Shown: one piece after another, positions 41,278 to 49,965 of the stretch
How positions within the stretch are numbered: the stretch's first letter is position 1
How the letters are laid out: every line of letters begins with the position of its first letter
Source of the DNA: Azospira restricta
GTDB taxonomy: Bacteria > Pseudomonadota > Gammaproteobacteria > Burkholderiales > Rhodocyclaceae
DNA length: 64,000 bases
Direction of reading: 5' to 3'
Assembly (NCBI RefSeq): GCF_016858125.1
Contig: NZ_CP064781.1
Span: forward strand, 1,497,501 to 1,561,500
The notes under the pieces: generated by a model
What the model was told of the DNA's origin: nothing
What the model saw: the letters and a program-made list of their open reading frames with translations, nothing else
The model's database searches: none
Made by a program: the position numbers and the translations under genes

Positions 41278-43077
41278 TCACTTCGCCGGCTTTGCCGACC
41301 ACGAATCCTTCAGCGTCACCGTGCGGTTGAACACCGGCGCCCCCGCCTTCGAGTCGACGCGGTCGGCGACGAAGTAGCCGTGGCGCTCGAACTGGAAGCG
41401 GTCCTCGGCCTTCGCGTCCTTCAGCGACGGTTCGAGCTGGGCGGTGATGACCTGCTTCGAGTTCGGGTTGATGTCGTCGAGGTAGTTGCGCTCGAGTTCC
41501 GGGGCGTCGCCTTCGCGCCGCGCGCCCGGCGCCGGCGCGGCGAACAGGCGGTCGTAGAGGCGGATCTCGGCGCTGTAGCCGTGCGCGGCGGACACCCAGT
41601 GCAGGTTGCCCTTGACCTTGACGCTGTCGGCGCCCGGCGTGCCGGACTTGGTGTCGGGCAGGTATTCGCAGAAGACCGTCGTCACCTTGCCCGCCGCATC
41701 CTTCTCGCAGCCGGTGCATTTGACGATGTAGCCGTACTTCAGCCGCGCCATGTTGCCGGGATAGAGGCGGTGGTAGCCCTTCGCCGGCTCCTCCATGAAG
41801 TCCTCGGCCTCGATCCACAGTTCGCGCGAGAAGGGCATCGCCCGCTTGCCGAGCTCGGGCTTCAGCGGATGGTTCGGCGCGAAGCAGTCCTCGCTCTGGC
41901 CTGCCGGGTAGTTGGTGATGACCAGTTTCAGCGGGTCGAGCACGGCGACGCGGCGCTCGGCCGAGTCGTTCAGCACCTCGCGCATGCAGTCCTCGAAGAC
42001 GACGTAGTCGATCAGCGAGTCGGCTTTCGAGACCCCGATGCGCTCGGCGAACAGCCGGAAGCCCTCCGGCGTGTAGCCGCGGCGGCGGGCGCCGACCAAG
42101 GTCGGCATGCGCGGGTCGTCCCAGCCGGCGACGTGCTTCTCGTCGACCAGCTGGATCAGCTTGCGCTTGGAGAGCACGACGTAGGTCAGGTTCAGCCGCG
42201 AGAACTCGATCTGCTGCGGCAGCGGCCGCTGCAGCAGGCCGCCTTCGGCGAGGCGCTCGAGCAGCCAGTCGTAGAACGGGCGCTGGTCCTCGAATTCGAG
42301 CGTGCAGATCGAGTGCGTGATGTTCTCCAGCGCGTCCTCGATCGGGTGCGCGAAGGTGTACATCGGATAGACGCACCACTTGTCGCCGGTGTTGTGGTGC
42401 GTCGCGTGGCGGATGCGGTAGATCGCCGGGTCGCGCAGGTTGATGTTGGGCGAGGCCATGTCGATCTTCGCGCGCAGGATGTGGGCGCCGTCGGCGAACT
42501 CGCCGGCCTGCATGCGCTTGAACAGGTCCATGCTCTCGGCCGGCGTGCGCTCGCGGTAGGGGCTGTCGATGCCGGGCTGGGTCAGCGTGCCGCGATTGAG
42601 CCGCATCTCCTCGGCGCTCTGGCTGTCGACATAGGCGTGGCCGGACGAGATCAGGTACTCGGCGAAAGCGACCATCCAGTCGAAGTAGTTCGACGCATAG
42701 TAGAGGTTGTTCTCGCCGTCTAGCTCCCACGAGCAGCCGAGCCATTTCACCGCGTCGACGATCGAGTCGACGTACTCCTGCTCCTCCTTCTCCGGGTTGG
42801 TGTCGTCGAAGCGCAGGTGGCAGCGGCCGCCGTACTGCTCGGCCAGCCCGAAGTTGAGCAGGATCGACTTGGCGTGGCCGAAGTGCAGGTAGCCGTTCGG
42901 CTCCGGCGGGAAGCGGGTGCGGATCTTCGCCGGATCGAGCGGCGCGCCGGCGTGGTCGGCGGCGGTGCCGGGCCTGCCGGCCCAGCGGCGCTGCGCGTGC
43001 TTGCCGGCGGCGAGGTCGGCCTCGACGATGTTCTTGATGAAATTGGCGGCCGGGGCGGCGGTGTTCTCTTTGGACAT
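41278..43077 (-). CDS. glnS: Glutaminyl-tRNA synthetase
   Basis: A 599-residue class I synthetase that charges tRNA-Gln. The HIGH motif reads [10 protein letters not shown] and the KMSKS equivalent VLSKRKL. Anticodon-binding beta domains follow. It is about 45 residues longer than E. coli GlnS, mostly from an N-terminal extension (about residues 1-45) and a short insertion near the C-terminal [12 protein letters not shown], where two cysteines could bind zinc. A bacterium with its own glnS usually does not need GatCAB for tRNA-Gln. Confidence 0.95.
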   Translation of the reverse strand: MSKENTAAPAANFIKNIVEADLAAGKHAQRRWAGRPGTAADHAGAPLDPAKIRTRFPPEPNGYLHFGHAKSILLNFGLAEQYGGRCHLRFDDTNPEKEEQEYVDSIVDAVKWLGCSWELDGENNLYYASNYFDWMVAFAEYLISSGHAYVDSQSAEEMRLNRGTLTQPGIDSPYRERTPAESMDLFKRMQAGEFADGAHILRAKIDMASPNINLRDPAIYRIRHATHHNTGDKWCVYPMYTFAHPIEDALENITHSICTLEFEDQRPFYDWLLERLAEGGLLQRPLPQQIEFSRLNLTYVVLSKRKLIQLVDEKHVAGWDDPRMPTLVGARRRGYTPEGFRLFAERIGVSKADSLIDYVVFEDCMREVLNDSAERRVAVLDPLKLVITNYPAGQSEDCFAPNHPLKPELGKRAMPFSRELWIEAEDFMEEPAKGYHRLYPGNMARLKYGYIVKCTGCEKDAAGKVTTVFCEYLPDTKSGTPGADSVKVKGNLHWVSAAHGYSAEIRLYDRLFAAPAPGARREGDAPELERNYLDDINPNSKQVITAQLEPSLKDAKAEDRFQFERHGYFVADRVDSKAGAPVFNRTVTLKDSWSAKPAK

Positions 43078-43121
43078 GGGATCGTGGGCAGCGGGGGCCG
43101 CGGCGGGGCGGCGATAGGCGA

Positions 43122-43130
43122 ATTCTATCA
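43122..43130 (-). promoter_or_regulatory. Extended -10 candidate for glnS
   Basis: On the minus strand, TGATAGAAT (TG-N-TAGAAT) lies 44 bases before the glnS start. The -35 region is not recognisable. Confidence 0.4.
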
Positions 43131-43162
43131 GGCCGCCGCGGCGCCCGTGCCGCCGCGGCCGC

Positions 43163-43759
43163 TCACTGCCCGTGGGCGGCGGAGCGGCGGAAGCGCTCGA
43201 GCAGGTCCGGGTCGTGCTTCTGGGCTTCCTCGGTGTCGAGGATCGCCATCACTTCCTGGTGCGTGCGAGCCCGGTGGTAGGGGCGCGGCATCGCCATCGC
43301 GTCGTAGCTGTCGACGATCGACAGGATGCGCGCGAGCAGCGGCACGTCCCCGCCGGCCAGCCCGTCCGGGTAGCCGCTGCCGTCGTAGCGCTCGTGGTGG
43401 TGGCGGACGATGGTCGCCACCTCGCTCATGCCTTCCTCCTCGATCGCGCGCAGGATGCGTTCGCCGCGGATCGGGTGGGTCTTCATCACTTCCCATTCGT
43501 CGGCGTTGAAGCCGCCGGGCTTCATCAGCACGTGGTCGGGGATGCCGATCTTGCCGATGTCGTGCATCGCCGAGGCGATGCCGAGCAGGCGCAATTCTTG
43601 TGAGGACAGGCCGCATTCGACGCCGAGCGCGCGCGCCAACGTAACGACGCGGTCGCTGTGCTCGCGGGTCCGCCCGTCGCGTTCGTCGAGCGCGGCGATC
43701 AGCGTGCGTGCAAATTGTTCCGGGGCCAGGTCGTCGGTCGGGCGGTCGGGGCCGGTCAT
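43163..43759 (-). CDS. Stand-alone HD-GYP phosphodiesterase
   Basis: A 198-residue HD-GYP protein predicted to hydrolyse c-di-GMP. Metal-binding His34, His66-Asp67 in MHDIGK, HHHE at 120-123 and DGSGYP at 126-131 are present, with the conserved lysine kept. It has no sensor or receiver domain. It lies downstream of the HD-GYP response regulator on the same strand with 84 bases between, so it may share its operon. Confidence 0.9.
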   Translation of the reverse strand: MTGPDRPTDDLAPEQFARTLIAALDERDGRTREHSDRVVTLARALGVECGLSSQELRLLGIASAMHDIGKIGIPDHVLMKPGGFNADEWEVMKTHPIRGERILRAIEEEGMSEVATIVRHHHERYDGSGYPDGLAGGDVPLLARILSIVDSYDAMAMPRPYHRARTHQEVMAILDTEEAQKHDPDLLERFRRSAAHGQ

Positions 43760-43843
43760 GGTCGCTCCTCGGTGGCCGCCCCGCGGCGGAAAAGGGGCGT
43801 GTCGGTGTGACCGCGGGCGGGGAAGGGGGTTCCGCGCGCCGGG

Positions 43844-45379
43844 CTAGAGCATCAGCGCGACGCCCTGGCGCGAGGATTCGATGTGGCGCTCGAAGTCGCC
43901 GCGGCGGAGGATGCCGAGGAAGGCGGCGACCACCGCCGGATCGAACTGCGTACCGGCGCCGGCTTCCAGCGCCGCCATCGCCGCCTCCTGCGTCCACGGG
44001 CTCTTGTACGGGCGCGGGCTCATCAGCGCGTCGAAGACGTCGACGACGGTGACGATCCGCGTCGCCAGCGACAGTTCGCGCGCCGGCCGTCCTTCCGGGT
44101 AGCCGGTGCCGTCCCAGCGTTCGTGGTGGCTGTAGGCGATCTCGCGCGCCTGTTCCATGAATTTGTCGTGAGCGAGGATCGAGGCGCCGATGTGGGTGTG
44201 GCGCTGGATCTCGGCGAATTCCTCCGGCGTCAGTGGCCCCGGCTTCTGCAGGATGGCGTCGGAGATGCCGACCTTGCCGACGTCGTGCAGGCGGCTGGCC
44301 TTGCCCCACAGTTCCGCCTCTTCCGGGGCGATGCCGAGCTCGATGGCGACCGCGCGGGTGTAGTGGTCGATGCGCTGGATGTGGCCGCCGGTGGTCTTGT
44401 CCTTGAATTCGGCGACTTCGGCGAGCATGTCGATGGCGTGGTCGAAGGATTCCTGCACTTCCAGGTGCAGGCGCTTGTTGTCCAGCGCCGCCGAGCACTG
44501 GTGCGCGAGCACCCGGATCAGGTCGCGGTCGGAGGCGGTCAGTGGATTCTGCGCCTCGATATAGACGAAGCCGACCGGGCGGGCGGCGATGGTCAGCGGC
44601 ACGACCATCACGCGGTCGGAGTTTGCGGCGTCGGTCCGGTCGTTGAGGATCAGGCCCGTGCAGTAGTCGCGGATTTCCTCGAAGCGCTTGCTGTCGGCGA
44701 AGCCGCCGCAGGCTGCGCGGACGCTCACCTCCTGGCCGTCGAGGGTGGCGACGATGCCGTCGAGGGTGCCCAGGCAGCTGGTCTCGGAGAGGTCGCAGAG
44801 GCCGACGATCTGCGTCAGGATGCCCTCGAAGAACTGGTTCAGCGGCGTGTTGGCCAGGCGGTAGATATCGGGCGCCGCGGCGAGCACGTGCGCCAGGCCG
44901 AGCCGGTTGAGGTCGATCGTCTTCAGGTCGCGGTAGGACTTGATCGCGGTGCGCACGGTCGTATACAGCCGGGTCGAGGTCAGCTCGGTCTTGTCCTTGT
45001 AGTCGTCGATGTCGTAGTGGTCGATGACGAAACGCTCGGGGGCGATGCCGGGCTGGCCGGTACGGATGACGATGCGCAGCATCGCGTTGTTCAGCTCGTT
45101 GCGGATGTATTCGACCAGGCGCAGCCCGGCGTCGTCGCTTTCCATGACCACGTCGATCAGCGCGGCGGCGATGTCGCCGTGGTCGGCGAGCAGCGCGCGT
45201 GCGTCGCGGGCCGAGCGGGCGGCGAGGATGTCGAGGCCGCGGCCGGCGAAGCGGAAGTCCTTCAGGTTCAGCTGCGTCAGCGCGATCACGTCCGGTTCGT
45301 CGTCGACGATCAGCAGTTTCCAGTTCGGTGCCGCCGGCTGGCGCGGTGCTTCCGGCCTGTTTCCCTTGACCAGTTTCAT
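43844..45379 (-). CDS. Response regulator with DUF3369/GAF-like and HD-GYP output
   Basis: A 511-residue two-component output protein. The receiver has acidic residues DDE at 26-28 and phosphoacceptor Asp76 (ALIDVVME). A DUF3369-type linker follows, with a GAF-like fold (SDRVMVVPLTIAARPVGFVYIEA). The C-terminal HD-GYP has RLHDVGKVGISD and HHERWDGTGYP, so all key residues are present. The start overlaps the kinase stop (ATGA). Phosphorylation by the kinase probably controls c-di-GMP breakdown. Confidence 0.93.
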   Translation of the reverse strand: MKLVKGNRPEAPRQPAAPNWKLLIVDDEPDVIALTQLNLKDFRFAGRGLDILAARSARDARALLADHGDIAAALIDVVMESDDAGLRLVEYIRNELNNAMLRIVIRTGQPGIAPERFVIDHYDIDDYKDKTELTSTRLYTTVRTAIKSYRDLKTIDLNRLGLAHVLAAAPDIYRLANTPLNQFFEGILTQIVGLCDLSETSCLGTLDGIVATLDGQEVSVRAACGGFADSKRFEEIRDYCTGLILNDRTDAANSDRVMVVPLTIAARPVGFVYIEAQNPLTASDRDLIRVLAHQCSAALDNKRLHLEVQESFDHAIDMLAEVAEFKDKTTGGHIQRIDHYTRAVAIELGIAPEEAELWGKASRLHDVGKVGISDAILQKPGPLTPEEFAEIQRHTHIGASILAHDKFMEQAREIAYSHHERWDGTGYPEGRPARELSLATRIVTVVDVFDALMSPRPYKSPWTQEAAMAALEAGAGTQFDPAVVAAFLGILRRGDFERHIESSRQGVALML

Positions 45380-46920
45380 GGCTTGCGGTCTCCCTCGACG
45401 ATTTCACAGGGAATCGAAATATCGAACTCTACGCCGGCGCCGGGTTGCGCGGTGCACCGGATCTGGCCGGCGAGCTCCTCGGTGACGATGTTGTAGCAGA
45501 GGAACATGCCGAGCCCGGAGCCGCCCGCGCCGCGCTTGGTGGTGAAGAAGGGCTCGAAGATGCGTTCGGCGACGTCCTGCGCCATGCCGGCGCCGTCGTC
45601 GCGGTAGACGATCCGCAGCGTGCCGCGCGCCGGCACGCCGACCGAGACGGTGATCGTGCCGCTGCGGCCGCCGTCGGCGAACCCGTGCTGCAGGCTGTTC
45701 AGCACCAGGTTGGTGAGCACCTGCTCGAACAGGCCGGGGATGCTGTTGATGCGCAGTTCCGGCGGACATTCGATGCGCAGTTCGACCGGCTTGCGGCTGA
45801 GCTGCGCCTTCAGCGTGAAGGCGACGTCCTCGATCAGTTCGCGGACGGCGAAGACGCGGCGCTGCTCCGAGGTCTGGTCGATCGACGACTGCTTGAAGCG
45901 CTGCACGAGCGCTGACGCCCGCCGCAGGTTGGCCAGCGCCAGCTGGCTGCCGGTCTGCAGCGTCGCGAGCTCGTCGCGCAGCTGCGCCTCGTCGACCTCG
46001 TCGCCGGCGAGCAGCCGGTCGATCCGCCGCAGCGCCTCCTCGTTGTGCGAGACGGCGCCGACCGAAATGCCGACCGGCGTGTTCAGCTCGTGCGCGAAGC
46101 CGGCCACCATGCGCCCGAGCGAGGCCATCTTCTCGGCCTGCAGCAGCTCGTCGCGGGTCTGCTGCAGTTCGGCGATGTTGTCCTCCAGCCTCAACCAGCT
46201 GCGCCGCAGCTGCTCGAGCGCCCAGCCGCTGAACAGCACCAGCAGCAGGAACACGCTCCAGTGGGCGACGATGCTGCTGCGCTCGCTCGGCGCAGCGGCG
46301 GCGAGGAAGGGGGCGTAGTCCTGCGAGATGCTGATGCCGCCGCGCAGGTCGCCGACGCGGTAGCCCTGGTCGCGGTGGCAGTCGAGGCATTCCTTGGTCA
46401 CATGCAGCGGCGCCAGGTAGCGGAAGACGCCGTTGCCGCCCGGCGCGACCAGCTCGGCGATCTCGTGCCGGCCGGCGGCGAGCTGTGCGAAGCCGGCGTT
46501 TTCCCACGCGTCCGGCGCGTTGTTCGGGTTGATCGGCTTCTGGCTGATGATGCGGAAGCTGAGTCCGCCGATGTCGCGGGTCATGTCGGCGATCATTCGC
46601 GTCATGAACGCCGGGTTGATCATCGTCAGCTTCTGGCCGTCGCGGGTCTCGATGTCGCGCCGCGGGTGCTCCAGGTACGGGTTCGGCTGCACCTGCTCGC
46701 TGATCGGCACATAGACGCCGCCGTGCATTGCGTTCCACTTGCGCGTGACGACCAGCATGCGGACGACGTTGCGGGCGCCCTCGGTGGCGATCTCGATGTT
46801 GTGCTGGCGGATCTGGGCGAGCGACGCGTCGAGGAAGAGGGCGGCGATCAGCGCGTAGATCGCCCAGAGCAGCAGCCACCAGACGCGGTTCACGACCAGC
46901 GAACGGATCACAGCCCCCAT
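45376..46920 (-). CDS. Heme-motif sensor histidine kinase (DUF3365)
   Basis: A 514-residue membrane histidine kinase. A helix (15-32) is followed by a periplasmic DUF3365/Tll0287-type domain with the c-type heme motif C178-LD-C181-H182, then a second helix (220-240) and a coiled-coil. The HisKA box is FAHELNTPVG with His277. The HATPase domain has NLVLNSLQHGF (N box), DDGAGMA (G1) and the GGSGLGMFLC loop. It probably senses redox state, NO or CO through a covalently bound heme. It is the first gene of the operon with the HD-GYP regulator. Confidence 0.92.
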   Translation of the reverse strand: MGAVIRSLVVNRVWWLLLWAIYALIAALFLDASLAQIRQHNIEIATEGARNVVRMLVVTRKWNAMHGGVYVPISEQVQPNPYLEHPRRDIETRDGQKLTMINPAFMTRMIADMTRDIGGLSFRIISQKPINPNNAPDAWENAGFAQLAAGRHEIAELVAPGGNGVFRYLAPLHVTKECLDCHRDQGYRVGDLRGGISISQDYAPFLAAAAPSERSSIVAHWSVFLLLVLFSGWALEQLRRSWLRLEDNIAELQQTRDELLQAEKMASLGRMVAGFAHELNTPVGISVGAVSHNEEALRRIDRLLAGDEVDEAQLRDELATLQTGSQLALANLRRASALVQRFKQSSIDQTSEQRRVFAVRELIEDVAFTLKAQLSRKPVELRIECPPELRINSIPGLFEQVLTNLVLNSLQHGFADGGRSGTITVSVGVPARGTLRIVYRDDGAGMAQDVAERIFEPFFTTKRGAGGSGLGMFLCYNIVTEELAGQIRCTAQPGAGVEFDISIPCEIVEGDRKP

Positions 46921-47008
46921 GACCTAGGCGCCCCCCTTGTGCTTATGGAATATTGATTTTCGTAAATCATGCCACAGCCGGCCGCTGCCGGCGTCGGCCG
47001 CCGCAGGC

Positions 47009-47036
47009 AAAAAAAACCCCGGCCGGGGCCGGGGTT
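47009..47036 (-). terminator. Rho-independent terminator after htpX
   Basis: On the minus strand the stem AACCCCGGCC pairs with GGCCGGGGTT and is followed by eight T residues (A run at 47009-47016). It ends htpX transcription 36 bases past the stop. Confidence 0.85.
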
Positions 47037-47071
47037 GTCAATGCGGCGGGGGATGCCGCGAGGGGTCACAC

Positions 47072-47944
47072 TCAGGACTGCAAGGCTCGAATCCGGGACT
47101 CGATCGGCGGGTGGCTGGCGAACAGCGCCATCCACGCCGGGCCGCCGGCGATGCCGGAACTGGCCATGTTCTGCGGCAGCGGTTCGGTGTGCAGGCCGCC
47201 CAGGCGGCGCAGCGCCGACACCATCGGCTGCGGGTTGCCCATCAGCTGCGCGGCGCCGCGGTCGGCGCGGAATTCGCGCTGGCGCGAGAAGTAGGCGACG
47301 ATGATGCTGGCCAGGATGCCGAAGACGATGTCGCAGACGATCGTCGTCACCATGTAGCCGATGCCGGGGCCGGACGATTCCTGGTCGCCGCGGCGCAGGA
47401 AGGAATCGACCAGGTAGCCGACGACGCGCGAGAGGAAGACGACGAAGGTGTTCACGACGCCCTGGATCAGCGTCAGCGTGACCATGTCGCCGTTGGCGAC
47501 GTGCGCCACTTCGTGCGCGAGCACGGCTTCGACCTCGTCGCGGCTCATGTTCTGCAGCAGGCCGGTGGACACGGCAACCAGCGAGCTGTTCCTGGTCGCG
47601 CCGGTGGCGAAGGCGTTCGGTTCGCCCTCGTAGATGGCGACTTCCGGCATCGCGACGCCGGCCCTCTGCGCCAGGCGCTCGACGGTCTGCACCAGCCAGA
47701 ACTCGGTCGAGGTCGAGGGGCTGTCGATGACGCGGGCGCCGGTGCTCCACTTGGCCATCGGCTTCGACATCCACAGCGAGATGAAGGCGCCGCCGAAGCC
47801 CATCAGGGCGGCAAAGGCGAGCAGCGCGCCGAGGTTGAGGCCGTTGGCGGTGAGGAACTTGTTGACGCCGAGCAGGCTCGCCGTGATGCCGAGAACGATC
47901 ATCACGGCCAGGTTGGTGGCGAGGAACAGCAGGACGCGTTTCAT
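47072..47944 (-). CDS. htpX: Membrane protease HtpX
   Basis: A 290-residue zinc metalloprotease of membrane-protein quality control. Two N-terminal helices, the motif [10 protein letters not shown] (zinc HExxH), two more helices around 155-210 and the downstream zinc ligand region FRADRGAA are present. Length fits the family. The divergent nhaR-like gene starts 107 bases away. Confidence 0.95.
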   Translation of the reverse strand: MKRVLLFLATNLAVMIVLGITASLLGVNKFLTANGLNLGALLAFAALMGFGGAFISLWMSKPMAKWSTGARVIDSPSTSTEFWLVQTVERLAQRAGVAMPEVAIYEGEPNAFATGATRNSSLVAVSTGLLQNMSRDEVEAVLAHEVAHVANGDMVTLTLIQGVVNTFVVFLSRVVGYLVDSFLRRGDQESSGPGIGYMVTTIVCDIVFGILASIIVAYFSRQREFRADRGAAQLMGNPQPMVSALRRLGGLHTEPLPQNMASSGIAGGPAWMALFASHPPIESRIRALQS

Positions 47945-48051
47945 GGGGTTACTCCAGCAAAGGAATACGACGTGCGCATCATAAGGGGCTTGTCGATTCA
48001 GAAAAAGCGTATAAAAATTGAAGTAATGATCGAAAAAACGGAAGCTTTGCC

Positions 48052-48951
48052 GTGCCCGAACTGAACTACAAGCATCTCCACTACTTCTGGGTGGTGGCCA
48101 AGGAAGGCGGCGTTTCGCGCGCCGCCGACAAGCTCGGCGTCGCCGCGCAGACGATCAGTGGACAATTGGCGATGCTCGAGCGTTCGCTCGGCGTCGCGCT
48201 GCTGGCGCCGGCCGGGCGCGGGCTGACGCTGACCGAGGCCGGGCGGACGGCGCTTTCCTACGCCGACCGCATCTTCAGCCTCGGCGAGCAGATGCTGGAG
48301 GCGCTGGAGGCGAACGCCGGCGCCGGGGCCTTGCGGTTGACCGTCGGCATTCTCGACGCGCTGCCCAAGCTCGCCGCGCACCGCCTGCTGCAACCGGTGA
48401 TGGCGCTCGGCAAGCCGCTGCGGCTGGTCTGCTACGAGGGCGAACTCGACGAACTGATGTCCGACCTGGCGCTGCACCGGCTCGACGTGGTGCTCTCCGA
48501 CCGCCCGGTGGCGAGCAGCGGCAGCCTGCGCGTGTTCAGCCATGCGCTCGGCGAGTATGCGGTCAGCTTCTATGCGGCGCCGGCGCTGGCTGCGCAGTAC
48601 GCGCCGCGGTTCCCGGCCAGCCTGGCCGGCGCGCCGCTGCTGCTGCCGACGCGCACGAACGCGCTGCGCGGCCGGCTGGAGCACTGGTTCGAGGCCAACG
48701 AGCTGCGCCCGACGATCGTCGGCGAGTTCGAGGACGCGGCGCTGATGGACACCTTCGGCCGGCACGGGCTGGGACTGTTCCCGGCCTTGTCGATGCTCGG
48801 CCCGGAGATCGCGGCGCAGTTCGGCGCGCTGCCGGTCGGCGAGCTCGACGGGGTGCGCGAGCAGGTCTTCGCGATTTCCGGCGAGCGGCGCATCCGCCAT
48901 CCGGGCGTCGAGGCGATGCTGCGCGGCGGCGAGGCCTCGCCGCGTCAATAG
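48052..48951 (+). CDS. nhaR: NhaR-like LysR family regulator
   Basis: A 299-residue LysR regulator whose opening [22 protein letters not shown] and [15 protein letters not shown] are characteristic of NhaR, the Na+-responsive activator of antiporter nhaA. The start codon is GTG. No nhaA gene is nearby, so the target is unknown. The 3' end overlaps the convergent gene by seven bases. Confidence 0.82.
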   Translation: MPELNYKHLHYFWVVAKEGGVSRAADKLGVAAQTISGQLAMLERSLGVALLAPAGRGLTLTEAGRTALSYADRIFSLGEQMLEALEANAGAGALRLTVGILDALPKLAAHRLLQPVMALGKPLRLVCYEGELDELMSDLALHRLDVVLSDRPVASSGSLRVFSHALGEYAVSFYAAPALAAQYAPRFPASLAGAPLLLPTRTNALRGRLEHWFEANELRPTIVGEFEDAALMDTFGRHGLGLFPALSMLGPEIAAQFGALPVGELDGVREQVFAISGERRIRHPGVEAMLRGGEASPRQ

Positions 48952-49508
48952 ACGCGCCACTCGCCGGCGCCGACCGCGCAGGCGGTCTGCCGGGCGACGT
49001 CGCGGCCGCGGGCGAACTCGTAGTCGCGGCACTGGCGACCGTCGCGCTGGTAGCTGCGCAGCGGCGTCACCACGTAGTCGACGCCGCTGTCCGGGCTGCG
49101 CCAGGCGACCCGCTGGCGGTCTTTCGCCAGTTCGAGCGCGTGGCCGAAGCAGGCCTGGTCGGCGCCGGACAGCTCGCGCGCGGCCTGCGCGCCGACGACG
49201 GCGCCGAGCACCGTGCCGACGATGATGGCGACGGTGCGTCCGTCGCCCTTGCCGATCTGCGAGCCGATGGCGCCGCCGACCACGCCGCCGATCGCCGCGC
49301 CGGCGGCCTCGACGTTGCAGCGCCCGCTGAAGATGCCGTAGTCGTTGCCCCACTGCTTGCCGGTATAGCCCTGATAGTAGGGGTCATGCTTCTTGCGCCA
49401 GCCATGCGCCGGGGCATGCGACGGCGGGTCGGCGAGGCTGGCGGTCGGCAGCGGTGCGGCGATGGCCAGGGCGAGGGCGATGAGCAGGGGTTTGCGCTGT
49501 CGGTTCAT
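48945..49508 (-). CDS. Surface-antigen-like glycine-zipper protein
   Basis: A 187-residue exported protein. Signal peptide (LLIALALAIAAPLPTASLA), then a HGWRKKHDPYYQGYTG stretch and a glycine-zipper hairpin (GAAIGGVVGGAIGSQIGKGDGR followed by VGTVLGAVVGA). A C-terminal domain of the surface-antigen/RT0821 type follows (SYQRDGRQCRDYEF). Possibly an outer-membrane anchored protein. The start is MNRQRKP at 49508; an upstream in-frame start lacks a signal peptide and would overlap crcB. Confidence 0.75.
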   Translation of the reverse strand: MNRQRKPLLIALALAIAAPLPTASLADPPSHAPAHGWRKKHDPYYQGYTGKQWGNDYGIFSGRCNVEAAGAAIGGVVGGAIGSQIGKGDGRTVAIIVGTVLGAVVGAQAARELSGADQACFGHALELAKDRQRVAWRSPDSGVDYVVTPLRSYQRDGRQCRDYEFARGRDVARQTACAVGAGEWRVY

Positions 49509-49575
49509 GGTCGTCCTTTTTCGGTGGTGACTCGGGTTGCCGGTAGAATAACGTTTTGTCCGGAAATGCGTTGAT

Positions 49576-49965
49576 ATGGCTTGGAGCGGGTTTCTTGCCG
49601 TCGGGGCGGGCGCGGCGCTCGGCGCCTGGGTGCGCTGGCTGCTCGGCCTCGCGCTCAATCCGCTGCTGGTCATGCTGCCGCTCGGCACGCTCGCCGCCAA
49701 CCTGATCGGCGGCTACCTGGTCGGCGTCGCCGTCGGCGTCTTCCATATCAACTCCGGCCTGCCGCCGGCGCTGAAGCTGCTAGTCATTACCGGCTTTCTC
49801 GGCGGCCTGACCACCTTCTCCACTTTCTCGGCCGAGGTCGTCGAGCGCCTGCTCGCGCACCAGCTCGGCTGGGCGCTGGCGCTGGCTTGCACGCACCTCG
49901 TCGGCTCGCTGCTGATGACCTACCTCGGCCTGCTCACCGTCGGCGCCGACAAACTGTTTTCCTGA
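49576..49965 (+). CDS. crcB: Fluoride ion channel CrcB
   Basis: A 129-residue inner-membrane Fluc-type channel that exports fluoride as a dual-topology dimer. Four helices are visible, with GAALGAWVRW at the start, NLIGGYLVGV in helix 2 and GFLGGLTTFSTFSAE, which contains the fluoride-conducting Phe/Thr/Ser track. No fluoride riboswitch is visible in the 67 bases upstream. The stop overlaps the hrpA start by one base (TGATG). Confidence 0.95.
   Translation: MAWSGFLAVGAGAALGAWVRWLLGLALNPLLVMLPLGTLAANLIGGYLVGVAVGVFHINSGLPPALKLLVITGFLGGLTTFSTFSAEVVERLLAHQLGWALALACTHLVGSLLMTYLGLLTVGADKLFS

Noticed and set aside
49509-49575. Fluoride riboswitch upstream of crcB
   Set aside because: Only 67 bases separate crcB from its divergent neighbour and the conserved riboswitch core was not found.
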